Below are positions 1-5,686 of a DNA stretch of 6,161 nucleotides, piece by piece. Source of the stretch: Gammaproteobacteria bacterium (GTDB lineage Bacteria; Pseudomonadota; Gammaproteobacteria; SG8-11); assembly GCA_016200445.1 (NCBI GenBank), contig JACQEQ010000329.1, positions 1 to 6,161 on the forward strand. The letters run 5' to 3'. The translations under genes were made by a program, and so were the position numbers. Within the stretch, counting starts at the first letter, position 1; each line of letters opens with the position of its first letter. The notes beneath the pieces were generated by a model that was not told the origin of the DNA, made no database searches, and saw only the letters and a list, made by a program, of their open reading frames with translations.

Positions 1-2
1 CG

Positions 3-686
3 CAACAAGTAAAAATCGTGCTGGAAACGCTCAGCATCGATGCCTTCGATAAAATGATCGCCAAGTCGCGCAACGAAATGGTCGACAGCTGGACCACCGG
101 CGGCATGAAAAACACCATGAAAATTTTCTTCGACTCGGCGCAGCACATCATGGAGCAGGTCAACTGGCAGGCCGACAAATCCAATGAGTTGGTGCAGGCA
201 ATATACCAGCGCTTCCGCGATGAGCATGATCTGGCGGATGTGAAGTCGACGCTGTTCTCGACCAAAAAATATATCGCGCAATTACAGCGCCTGCATAAAG
301 AAGCCGAAGCGTTCCGCGACAGCCCGGTAACCACCATGACCGAGCAAAGCTTTGTCGTAAAAAAATTCTTTGTGTCGCTGGTCAGCCACGTGCGCAATGT
401 CTATTTTCAGGCCAAACAAGATGCCGAGAACTGGGCCAAGTCGGTAATGAATCCGCTGGGTACGCGCATCAAGGAGCGCAAACGCCAGTTAGACGAGCAC
501 CTGGAGAATTTGAAAAAAATAAAAATGTCGCGCGAAAAGCTCGAAGAGAAAATCGTCGAACTCGAAGCGCTGTGTGCGAGCCTGGGCAAGCAGCTCGCAA
601 CCATTAATGCGTTGCTCGATGCGATCAACACACCGTTACCGACGCACACTACCGAGCAGGCGCCGCTGCAGGCGGCGGTGGGATAA
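3..686 (+). CDS. C-terminal part of a probable dynamin-family GTPase (5' end outside window)
   Basis: The frame is open to the window's left edge (codons CAA CAA GTA AAA ATC precede the GTG at 18). This is therefore most likely the last ~227 codons of a longer gene rather than a gene starting at 18. The visible protein is almost entirely predicted helix, rich in K, E, Q and L. It includes a stretch reading SWTTGGMKNTMKIFF, and its last third is a clear coiled-coil region (LKKIKMSREKLEEKIVELEA onward) followed by a short T/A/Q-rich tail. From memory of the family, this resembles the stalk and C-terminal end of bacterial dynamin-like proteins of ~650 residues, which remodel membranes using an N-terminal GTPase domain. 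No P-loop or other G motif lies in the window, so the GTPase call is inference. It could instead be another long coiled-coil protein. The TAA stop at 684-686 coincides with the left boundary of the palindromic element that follows. Confidence 0.65.
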   Translation, partial: QQVKIVLETLSIDAFDKMIAKSRNEMVDSWTTGGMKNTMKIFFDSAQHIMEQVNWQADKSNELVQAIYQRFRDEHDLADVKSTLFSTKKYIAQLQRLHKEAEAFRDSPVTTMTEQSFVVKKFFVSLVSHVRNVYFQAKQDAENWAKSVMNPLGTRIKERKRQLDEHLENLKKIKMSREKLEEKIVELEALCASLGKQLATINALLDAINTPLPTHTTEQAPLQAAVG

Positions 687-788
687 TTCCATTTCCAACT
701 CAGAGCGATATGTCGTTGCCCTGCCTTGCCGTGCTACAGCACTGTCTGCGGCAGGGCGCCTAATCTCGCTTTGAATTGGAAATGGAAT
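686..788. mobile_element. MITE-like palindromic element with ~26-bp imperfect terminal inverted repeats
   Basis: The left arm 686-698 (ATTCCATTTCCAA) is matched perfectly by its reverse complement at 776-788. The match continues inward as an imperfect repeat, 686-711 against 763-788, with 3 mismatches in 26. Inside lie a perfect 8-bp stem, GCCCTGCC (718-725) with GGCAGGGC (750-757), and an apical stem, GTGCT (731-735) with AGCAC (738-742). The whole segment can therefore fold as one long interrupted hairpin on either strand. TAA sits directly outside both ends if the element is taken as 687-787 (684-686 and 788-790), which looks like a 3-bp target duplication. It encodes no protein and fills nearly all of the space between two convergent genes. 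Non-autonomous miniature transposable elements have this form. A bidirectional mRNA-end hairpin is an alternative, although no T-run follows either arm. Confidence 0.7.
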
Positions 789-792
789 AACA

Positions 793-2247
793 TTAGTTGC
801 TGTGCACAAACACCACCGCGTCGCGGTCCTCATACACTCTTCGCCATTCACGCTGCACGTGCAAATAATCGACCAGCGCATAACGTTCACCGGTAAACCG
901 ATTGCTGGGCGGTAGCATAATCACGTCGAACTGTTCGCGGCGCAGCAATTCGATTCCGCTGGGTGTGGCCCACAAGATGTGCCGATAGGGTTCCAGCCGT
1001 GAACTGTCAAGCATGCGCCCATCCACGTACAGATGTGCGTTCGAACCTAAGCGCCAGAGCAAGTAACCGCCCCACTGCATGTGATTAAAAATCTTGCCCG
1101 AGAAATTTTTGTCGCCCAGTACTTCGAGCGCGGTAACCGGAAATAGACTGCGATTGACGCCGCAGCGCAATGCCATGCCATTTTGCACGCCCAATGCAAT
1201 GGCTGAGCTCGCTATCAGCAGGAGTAAAGCGATGCCGTAGCGTGAGGATAAGCGGCTGGGCTTGACGTTAAACGCGCGGCTAAGTCCGCTGGCCAAATAC
1301 GGTCCGGTAATAAAAATAAAAAACGCCAGATAGCGGTACGACCAGGCCCCGATCACACCCAGGAATATCACCAGCGCAAGGCGCGGCCGGTCATGACGCC
1401 ATAAGCCCACGCAGGCGATCAAAGCTAAACAATAAAGCACGGCCACCCATATTTGCGGCACGATATTGCCGAGTTGGTAGAGAGCAAATGAGCTGGTGTA
1501 TTCCGACGTCGCAGCTTGTAGTGCCGAGCCTTCTAGAGCGAACAGATACCGGTAGGTGGTGAGGCCGTTGGGGGCAAGCAGTGTTGCGGCAATGAAGGCA
1601 ACCACTGCGAGTGCAAGCGCGCCATGTTGAGCGCGAAAGCTTTGTTGTTGACGATCGTGCAACCACAAGACCGCAACATAGAGCGGTAATAACGCAACCG
1701 CCAATAACACCGCGCCGTGGGTATTGGCCCACGCCACCGCGATGAGAGGCAACACCCACAACCATGCCTGCGCTCGGCTGCGTGCATAGTTTTCCAGCGC
1801 AACAAACGTCACCGTTGCGAACAGGTAAGAAAATAATTGCGGTCGCTCGTTGGTAAAGCCTAAAGCAAGCAGGCCACTGGGAATTAATATCGCCCAATTC
1901 GCCCAGGTTGCCGCGCCCAGCCGATGTGCGCGCCAAAATAACAAGCCCAGGCACCCGGTCAGTAGCAGCGCGCGTGTTGCGATTACGCCGTTGCTGCCCC
2001 AGTGGTCGAACAGTTCAAATAACAACACCTGACCCAGCCACTGACCACGTAACACAGTGTTGTTACGCACACTGTCGGCGGCGGAGTACATGCCGAACGG
2101 ATCGGTGAGCGGCAATGCGCCGTGCGCCGCGATCCATTGCCCGGCGGCGATGTGCCACCAGAAATCGGAGTCAGAAATCGGGGTGTAAACGAAGGCGAAG
2201 AACGTAACCAGCGCGATACCGGTACACGCGGCGATACGCCGATTCAT
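793..2247 (-). CDS. Polytopic membrane protein, GT-C glycosyltransferase-like
   Basis: This 484-residue inner-membrane protein has about ten hydrophobic segments spread over residues 5-355 and a soluble C-terminal domain of ~120 residues. Near the N-terminus, after the first helix, SDSDFWWHIAAGQWI (25-39) holds an acidic D-x-D element and W-W-H. This is typical of an extracytoplasmic loop in GT-C-type, polyprenyl-phosphate-sugar-dependent transferases. Further recognisable stretches are RPQLFSYLF (135-143), WANTHGA (173-179), GKIFNHMQWGGYLLWRL (384-400) and LYVDGRM (406-412). The last two are familiar from uncharacterised bacterial membrane proteins of this type. The start ATG overlaps the stop of the upstream methyltransferase gene as ATGA (2244-2247), implying translational coupling. 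The likely role is sugar transfer to a lipid or surface glycan on the periplasmic face. Substrate and acceptor cannot be read from the sequence, and the enzymatic assignment is inference from architecture. Confidence 0.75.
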   Translation of the reverse strand: MNRRIAACTGIALVTFFAFVYTPISDSDFWWHIAAGQWIAAHGALPLTDPFGMYSAADSVRNNTVLRGQWLGQVLLFELFDHWGSNGVIATRALLLTGCLGLLFWRAHRLGAATWANWAILIPSGLLALGFTNERPQLFSYLFATVTFVALENYARSRAQAWLWVLPLIAVAWANTHGAVLLAVALLPLYVAVLWLHDRQQQSFRAQHGALALAVVAFIAATLLAPNGLTTYRYLFALEGSALQAATSEYTSSFALYQLGNIVPQIWVAVLYCLALIACVGLWRHDRPRLALVIFLGVIGAWSYRYLAFFIFITGPYLASGLSRAFNVKPSRLSSRYGIALLLLIASSAIALGVQNGMALRCGVNRSLFPVTALEVLGDKNFSGKIFNHMQWGGYLLWRLGSNAHLYVDGRMLDSSRLEPYRHILWATPSGIELLRREQFDVIMLPPSNRFTGERYALVDYLHVQREWRRVYEDRDAVVFVHSN

Positions 2248-2978
2248 GAGCGCTTTTGCAACACCGCTAACGCGCTACAGCCCCAGGGGAAACGCGCGTG
2301 ACGCAGCCAAAATGTTTCCGCATTGAATGTGGCGTACAACACACGGTCGATCAACGGGCCATGTTGTTGCAAATCGCTGTGCGAGGTGTTGGTCTGTTGC
2401 GGCGAGAGGTAGCGCGCAACCGCAATTAACGGCAGCAGCAGTGTGTTGAAGTGCGACGTGAAATGCGTTTGCACTGGCAATTTTTCCCACAGTGCACGCA
2501 ACGTGGTCAGCGTGTAACGGCGATGATGACCCAGTGCTGCGTCGTGCGGGCTCCACAGCCAGGGATGCGCGGGCACGGTAATGATTACCGTGGTGCCGGG
2601 TTTTAATTCCGCGACCAGATCGTGTAAAAAGTCATGATCGTGCTCCACGTGCTCCAGCACGTCTGCCAGCAACACGATGTCGTAATCGTGCCAGCGCCCG
2701 CGCAACAGCTCGCGGAAGTCACCGCAGAACACTTCACCGGGCACGCGCTGCTTGGCAAACGCCACGGCGGAAGGCGCGGCATCCACTCCCGTCACTGCAC
2801 CAAAACGCGGTGCAAAATAGCGTAAATTGCCACCGGTGCCGCAACCGATTTCCAGCAGGTGCTTGCGTTGTTGCGGCGCATATTTATCCAGCGCTGCGCC
2901 GATAATGTTGCGGCGCGCGCGAAACCACCAGTGCTGATCTTCAATCGCCGCGTGAATCGCGAATTCGTTGGGGTCCAT
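2244..2978 (-). CDS. Class I SAM-dependent methyltransferase
   Basis: This 244-residue soluble protein has a Rossmann-fold methyltransferase core. Motif I is LLEIGCGTGGNL (41-52), the glycine-rich loop that binds S-adenosylmethionine. The acidic residue ending strand 2 is in TGVD (63-66), CGDF follows at 85-88, and motif IV with post-motif is DIVLLADVLEHV (100-111). An N-terminal EDQHWWFRARRNII (13-26) and a later HHRRYT (151-156) are typical of the subfamily often found beside glycosyltransferase genes. The ATG at 2978 is preceded by AAAGGA at about the right distance, supporting this start. The gene lies 31 bp downstream of the exonuclease gene on the same strand and overlaps the membrane-protein gene by 4 bp, so all three probably share a transcript. 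The methyl acceptor is unknown; a sugar, lipid carrier or small molecule linked to the neighbouring membrane protein is the natural guess. Confidence 0.85.
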   Translation of the reverse strand: MDPNEFAIHAAIEDQHWWFRARRNIIGAALDKYAPQQRKHLLEIGCGTGGNLRYFAPRFGAVTGVDAAPSAVAFAKQRVPGEVFCGDFRELLRGRWHDYDIVLLADVLEHVEHDHDFLHDLVAELKPGTTVIITVPAHPWLWSPHDAALGHHRRYTLTTLRALWEKLPVQTHFTSHFNTLLLPLIAVARYLSPQQTNTSHSDLQQHGPLIDRVLYATFNAETFWLRHARFPWGCSALAVLQKRS

Positions 2979-3009
2979 GCATTCTCATCCTTTCCGTTGT
3001 AGGCGGCTG

Positions 3010-3726
3010 TTACAAATCGTAGTCATAATCGATGATCAAGGGTGCATGATCGGAAAAGCGTTGGGTTTTGTAAATTTCCGCCGCGCGCGCCGCCGCACCC
3101 AATTTCGGCGTCGCGATCTGGTAGTCGATCCGCCAGCCCACATTCTTCGCCCACGCTTCGCCACGATTCGACCACCAGGTGTATTGGTCAGGCTCCTGGT
3201 TGACGACGCGAAACGCATCCACCCAGCCGCACTGGGTAAACAGGTCATCAATCCATTCACGTTCGGGCGGCGTGCAGCCGGAATTTTTTTGATTGCTTCT
3301 AAAATTGCGGATGTCAATTTCGCGATGCACGGTGTTCCAGTCGCCGCACACAATGTAGTCGCGGCCACTGCGACGCAGCCGTGCGAGCTCGGTAGTGATC
3401 TGCTCCATGAACGCGACACTCAACGCGCCAAAATCCGCCTGAATATAGCGCCCTTCATTGTCGCAGCGCTCGAAGCCCAAACCGACTACAACCTGATCCG
3501 GTTTGCGCCGACTGTAAATCGCGACGCCGCTGTAACCTTTCTTGACCGCATCGAAGTAGCTGCAGTGATAGTTGGCCGGATAAAACGGATCGGGGTCGAG
3601 CTGATGCTCTTGCGCTTTGGTTTCCTGAATGCAAATCACGTCGGCATTTTGCGCGTGCATCCATTCGAAAAAACCTTTTTTTGCGGCAGAACGGATGCCG
3701 TTGAGGTTGGCGGTGATGATGCGCAT
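3010..3726 (-). CDS. xth: Exonuclease III-family protein (Xth/Crc-like) with internal deletion
   Basis: The product (238 aa) belongs to the endonuclease/exonuclease/phosphatase superfamily. Family members remove nucleotides 3'-5' from duplex DNA and cleave at abasic sites in base-excision repair. Most metal-binding and catalytic residues are visible: N7 in NLNGIRSA, E35 in QETK, D129 and N131 in CGDWN, D201 in GWRIDYQIATP, and D226-H227 in FSDHAP. The protein is shorter than relatives (about 255-268 aa). Between V104 and A105 roughly 19-20 residues are missing, including the strand and loop that normally carry the Y-x-P-x-G motif and the tyrosine equivalent to E. coli Tyr109. Divergent placement from pyrE matches that of crc in Pseudomonas. 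Unlike Crc, as I recall it, the other catalytic residues are kept here. No strong ribosome-binding site precedes the ATG at 3726, though the start fits the family N-terminus. Family confidence is high; enzymatic activity is uncertain. Confidence 0.9.
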   Translation of the reverse strand: MRIITANLNGIRSAAKKGFFEWMHAQNADVICIQETKAQEHQLDPDPFYPANYHCSYFDAVKKGYSGVAIYSRRKPDQVVVGLGFERCDNEGRYIQADFGALSVAFMEQITTELARLRRSGRDYIVCGDWNTVHREIDIRNFRSNQKNSGCTPPEREWIDDLFTQCGWVDAFRVVNQEPDQYTWWSNRGEAWAKNVGWRIDYQIATPKLGAAARAAEIYKTQRFSDHAPLIIDYDYDL

Positions 3727-3774
3727 ATGTGAAATAGACCGAATTCAGTCTACCGTATCCCTCGCTTGGCTTTG

Positions 3775-3804
3775 TACAATGCCGCACATTCTAAACAATG
3801 CGGC
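3775..3804 (+). promoter_or_regulatory. Possible -10 box and small hairpin upstream of pyrE
   Basis: In the 88-bp divergent gap between the exonuclease gene and pyrE, TACAAT (3775-3780) resembles a sigma-70 -10 box, but no convincing -35 lies 16-18 bp upstream. It is followed at once by an inverted repeat, GCCGCA (3781-3786) with TGCGGC (3799-3804), ending 10 bp before the pyrE ATG. No Shine-Dalgarno sequence is obvious in front of that ATG. The hairpin could be an operator or a leader structure affecting translation. This is tentative and based on pattern alone. Confidence 0.25.
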
Positions 3805-3814
3805 GCCAACACAC

Positions 3815-4459
3815 ATGCAAAACTACCAACGTGATTTTTTGGAATTCGCTATCGCTCGCGGTGTACTGCGTTTTGGTGAGTTCACCTTAAAGTCTGGTCG
3901 CAAGAGCCCGTACTTTTTTAATGCTGGGCTGTTCAACAGCGGTGAGAGCCTCGCGCGGCTCGGGCGCAATTACGCGGCGGCGCTGGAGCGCTCCGGCATT
4001 CACTACGACATGCTGTTCGGGCCCGCCTACAAAGGCATTCCGTTAGCAGCCGCAGTCAGCATCGCGCTCGCCGACCATCACGGCAAAGACGTGCCGTATG
4101 CGTTCAACCGCAAAGAAGCCAAGGATCATGGCGAAGGCGGCATGATCGTCGGTGCGCCACTCAAGGGCCGCGTGTTGATCGTCGACGACGTGATTTCCGC
4201 CGGTACGTCGGTGCGCGAGTCGGTGCAGATCATCGAAGCCAACGGCGCGACCCTGGCCGGTGTCGCGATTGCGCTGGACCGGCAGGAACGCGGCACCGGT
4301 AATCAATCTGCGATCCAGGAAGTGCAAGCGTCGCTGCATGTGCCGGTGGTTAACATTGTGAACCTTGACGCGCTGATCGACTATTTGTCGGAGCAATCGG
4401 CGATGACGGCAAGCGTTGTGGCGATTAAGGCGTATCGCGCGCAGTACGGAGCCACGTAG
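3815..4459 (+). CDS. pyrE: Orotate phosphoribosyltransferase
   Basis: PyrE joins orotate and PRPP to give orotidine 5'-monophosphate plus pyrophosphate, the fifth step of de novo pyrimidine synthesis, in the cytosol as a dimer. The 214-residue product has nearly the length of E. coli PyrE (213) and the same landmarks. These are YQRDFLEFAI near the start, FGEFTLKSGRKSPYFFNAGLF (20-40, substrate contacts including K26 and the FF pair), FGPAYKGIPLA (68-78), the flexible catalytic loop NRKEAKDHGEGG (98-109), and the PRPP-binding signature VLIVDDVISAGTS (120-132). The frame is open well upstream, into the exonuclease gene, but the ATG at 3815 gives the family N-terminus. An in-frame ATG at 3779 would add 12 residues and is less likely. 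The gene is divergent from the exonuclease gene; any shared regulation is unproven. Confidence 0.97.
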   Translation: MQNYQRDFLEFAIARGVLRFGEFTLKSGRKSPYFFNAGLFNSGESLARLGRNYAAALERSGIHYDMLFGPAYKGIPLAAAVSIALADHHGKDVPYAFNRKEAKDHGEGGMIVGAPLKGRVLIVDDVISAGTSVRESVQIIEANGATLAGVAIALDRQERGTGNQSAIQEVQASLHVPVVNIVNLDALIDYLSEQSAMTASVVAIKAYRAQYGAT

Positions 4460-4510
4460 GAAACGACGCAAAGTCCTGCATTCAAAGTACCGGAGAGACC
4501 GTTCAGCGAA

Positions 4511-4539
4511 TTGACTTCATAAAAGCTGCTATGCAATAT
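4511..4539 (+). promoter_or_regulatory. Candidate sigma-70 promoter for the small membrane-protein gene
   Basis: TTGACT (4511-4516) matches a -35 box at five of six positions. With a 17-bp spacer it meets CAATAT (4534-4539), a poor -10. A better -10, TATCAT (4537-4542), sits at a 20-bp spacer, which is too long to be ideal. Its place ~30 bp before a strong ribosome-binding site makes a separate promoter for the small gene plausible. No obvious terminator separates this region from pyrE, so read-through is also possible. Confidence 0.3.
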
Positions 4540-4561
4540 CATGAATCATCGTTGCACGCTC

Positions 4562-4568
4562 AAGGAGG
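4562..4568 (+). promoter_or_regulatory. Strong Shine-Dalgarno sequence AAGGAGG
   Basis: AAGGAGG lies 7 bases before the ATG at 4576. It is the best ribosome-binding site visible in the window and is the main evidence that the 27-codon frame after it is translated. Confidence 0.75.
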
Positions 4569-4575
4569 AGTGCAG

Positions 4576-4659
4576 ATGGATGATATGTCGCTTGTCGTGA
4601 TTTTATTCGTGGTGTTGTACATCGTGGTTTTGATCTGGATATTAAACGACTCCAATTAA
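4576..4659 (+). CDS. Small single-span membrane protein, 27 aa
   Basis: The short frame begins at an ATG with AAGGAGG spaced 7 bases upstream and ends at TAA. The product starts MDDMS, continues with an uninterrupted hydrophobic stretch of about 19 residues (LVVILFVVLYIVVLIWIL, roughly 6-23) and ends NDSN. This is the size and composition of one transmembrane helix with short polar ends. A random 27-codon frame would rarely combine a near-perfect ribosome site with such a clean helix. It stands alone between pyrE and a convergent transporter gene. I do not recognise a family. Possible roles are an accessory subunit of a membrane complex, a regulator of a transporter, or a small hydrophobic toxin of the type I kind; none is shown by the sequence. 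Confidence 0.65.
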   Translation: MDDMSLVVILFVVLYIVVLIWILNDSN

Positions 4660-4680
4660 TGTCTTCATCCCGGTGTGGAG

Positions 4681-4712
4681 TTCCTCGTTTGATGCGGGGG
4701 GAAGTATCTTTT
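4681..4712 (+). terminator. Weak candidate terminator after the small gene
   Basis: TTCCTC (4681-4686) can pair with GGGGAA (4698-4703), including one G-T pair, around a loop of about 11 bases. A short T-rich stretch ATCTTTT (4706-4712) follows. It is 21 bp past the stop of the small gene and in the gap before a convergent gene, where a terminator would be expected, but the stem is short and the T-run modest. Confidence 0.3.
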
Positions 4713-4744
4713 GCGCGAAAACAGTATCCATTGACTCCTGCGCC

Positions 4745-5500
4745 TTAGCCGACGATCAACTTCATCCCCACCAAAATTGTCACGATCTCGTACCCACGCT
4801 TGATCCACGCATTGCCTTTCACGATCGCCAGATGCGCGCCTAGGTAGCCGCCGATCAACGAGCCAATCAGCAAGGCCGGTAACCACGACCATTTAATTTC
4901 TCCCAGCAAGCCCAGCGTGACCGCGCCCGCGCCGTTCCAGAACATGCCGACTAATATGAGCGTGTAAGCAACCGCGCGCTTGTAGTCCAGCCCGAACCAG
5001 CGCACGAGCCAGAGCGTGACAAATAATCCGGTGCCGGAAGTTAATGAGCCGTTGAGCACGCCGATGATAAGCATCACCGCACCGCCGATCACGTAACCGG
5101 AGCGGTCGCGGTGAATCGGTGTGTGGAATTGGCCGAGCGACGGTTTGAATGCGGAATACACGCCCATTGCTGCCGTGAGCAGACCCAACGCGATTTGTGC
5201 AACGCGATCCGGCACGGCGAGGATCACGCTTGCGCCCAACACTACGCCGGGCAAGCCCGTCGCCAGAATGAACAGCGCGAAGCGCCGTTCCAGCGCTTCT
5301 TCGCGCAAATTGCGCAACGTGGCGCCGATGCCTAGCGCCACGCTCGCGACCTTGTGCGTAGCGAGCGCGATGCCGAATGGCAGGCCCAGAAAAATCAACG
5401 CAGGAAATTGTATTAACCCGGCCCCGCCGCCCGCGAACGCGGAAAACACGTTGGCGACGAGGGAGACGAGGAAGAGGATGAGCTGGTGAGCGAGGTCCAT
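4745..5500 (-). CDS. TSUP family (TauE/SafE-type) membrane transporter
   Basis: This inner-membrane permease has about eight hydrophobic segments arranged as two similar halves, the architecture of the TSUP (sulfite exporter TauE/SafE) family. Members move sulfur-containing or organic anions such as sulfite or sulfonates; substrates of most are unknown. Signature stretches, numbered from the ATG at 5500, are SAFAGGGAGLIQFPALIFLG (20-39) in the first half and GVLNGSLTSGTGLFVTLW (147-164) in the second, with GGYLGAHLAIVKGNAWIK near the end. The ATG at 5500 gives 251 residues and puts the first helix a few residues from the N-terminus, as is usual. An in-frame ATG at 5518 and GTG at 5557 would add 6 or 19 residues. 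None of the three has a good ribosome site, so the start is uncertain. The gene is convergent with the small-protein gene and divergent from the restriction-modification gene. Nothing nearby identifies a substrate. Confidence 0.88.
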   Translation of the reverse strand: MDLAHQLILFLVSLVANVFSAFAGGGAGLIQFPALIFLGLPFGIALATHKVASVALGIGATLRNLREEALERRFALFILATGLPGVVLGASVILAVPDRVAQIALGLLTAAMGVYSAFKPSLGQFHTPIHRDRSGYVIGGAVMLIIGVLNGSLTSGTGLFVTLWLVRWFGLDYKRAVAYTLILVGMFWNGAGAVTLGLLGEIKWSWLPALLIGSLIGGYLGAHLAIVKGNAWIKRGYEIVTILVGMKLIVG

Positions 5501-5560
5501 AACGAATGGCGGTAGCATGGCGGAGGCTAAGGTCCGCGACAAGGATATCTTATTCACGTG

Positions 5561-5580
5561 GAGCGCCGCCCTCGGCGCTC
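5561..5580. repeat. Perfect hairpin, 8-bp stem with 4-base loop
   Basis: GAGCGCCG (5561-5568) is followed by CCCT and its exact reverse complement CGGCGCTC (5573-5580). Two further outer pairs form if one base is bulged. It lies in the divergent region between the transporter and the restriction-modification gene, and no T-run follows on either strand, so it is not a standard terminator. It may be a regulatory structure or a small repetitive palindrome. Confidence 0.6.
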
Positions 5581-5609
5581 ACTACGGACAGGCCATCAGG
5601 CGGCACATA

Positions 5610-5627
5610 ATTCCAGCCGGATGGAAT
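5610..5627. promoter_or_regulatory. 18-bp near-perfect palindrome upstream of the RM gene (operator candidate)
   Basis: ATTCCAGCCGGATGGAAT is symmetrical around a central CCGG, with one mismatched pair. It sits 59 bp before the ATG of the MmeI-like gene. The spacing and symmetry would suit a dimeric regulator. Its outer bases (TAATTCCA and TGGAATA) also resemble the ends of the palindromic element at 686-788, so a degenerate relative of that element is another reading. Confidence 0.35.
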
Positions 5628-5686
5628 AGGGCGGAACCCAATTCTTCGTTATCATCCGCAGGCATCCACAACGAGCGCTCTACTGC

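Noticed and set aside
686..788. Palindromic element read as an ordinary intrinsic terminator
   Set aside because: Neither arm is followed by a T-run, and the paired ends are separated by over 60 bases with 26-bp arms and flanking TAA. That fits a miniature mobile element better, although the RNA could still form a transcript end.
1391..1954. Second minus-strand frame inside the membrane-protein gene
   Set aside because: It is an out-of-frame shadow. The 484-residue frame has coherent membrane segments and motifs, while this one is C/R/G-rich without structure.
2968..3732. Plus-strand 254-codon frame opposite the exonuclease gene
   Set aside because: It is the antisense of a clearly conserved exonuclease III-family gene and has no family signature of its own.
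3629..3814. Extension of pyrE upstream into the exonuclease gene
   Set aside because: The frame is open, but the added residues overlap a conserved gene on the other strand and lie outside the family N-terminus. The ATG at 3815 gives the standard PyrE start.
4460..4510. Possible terminator directly after pyrE
   Set aside because: Only a tiny CGG...CCG repeat is present, without a usable stem or T-run.
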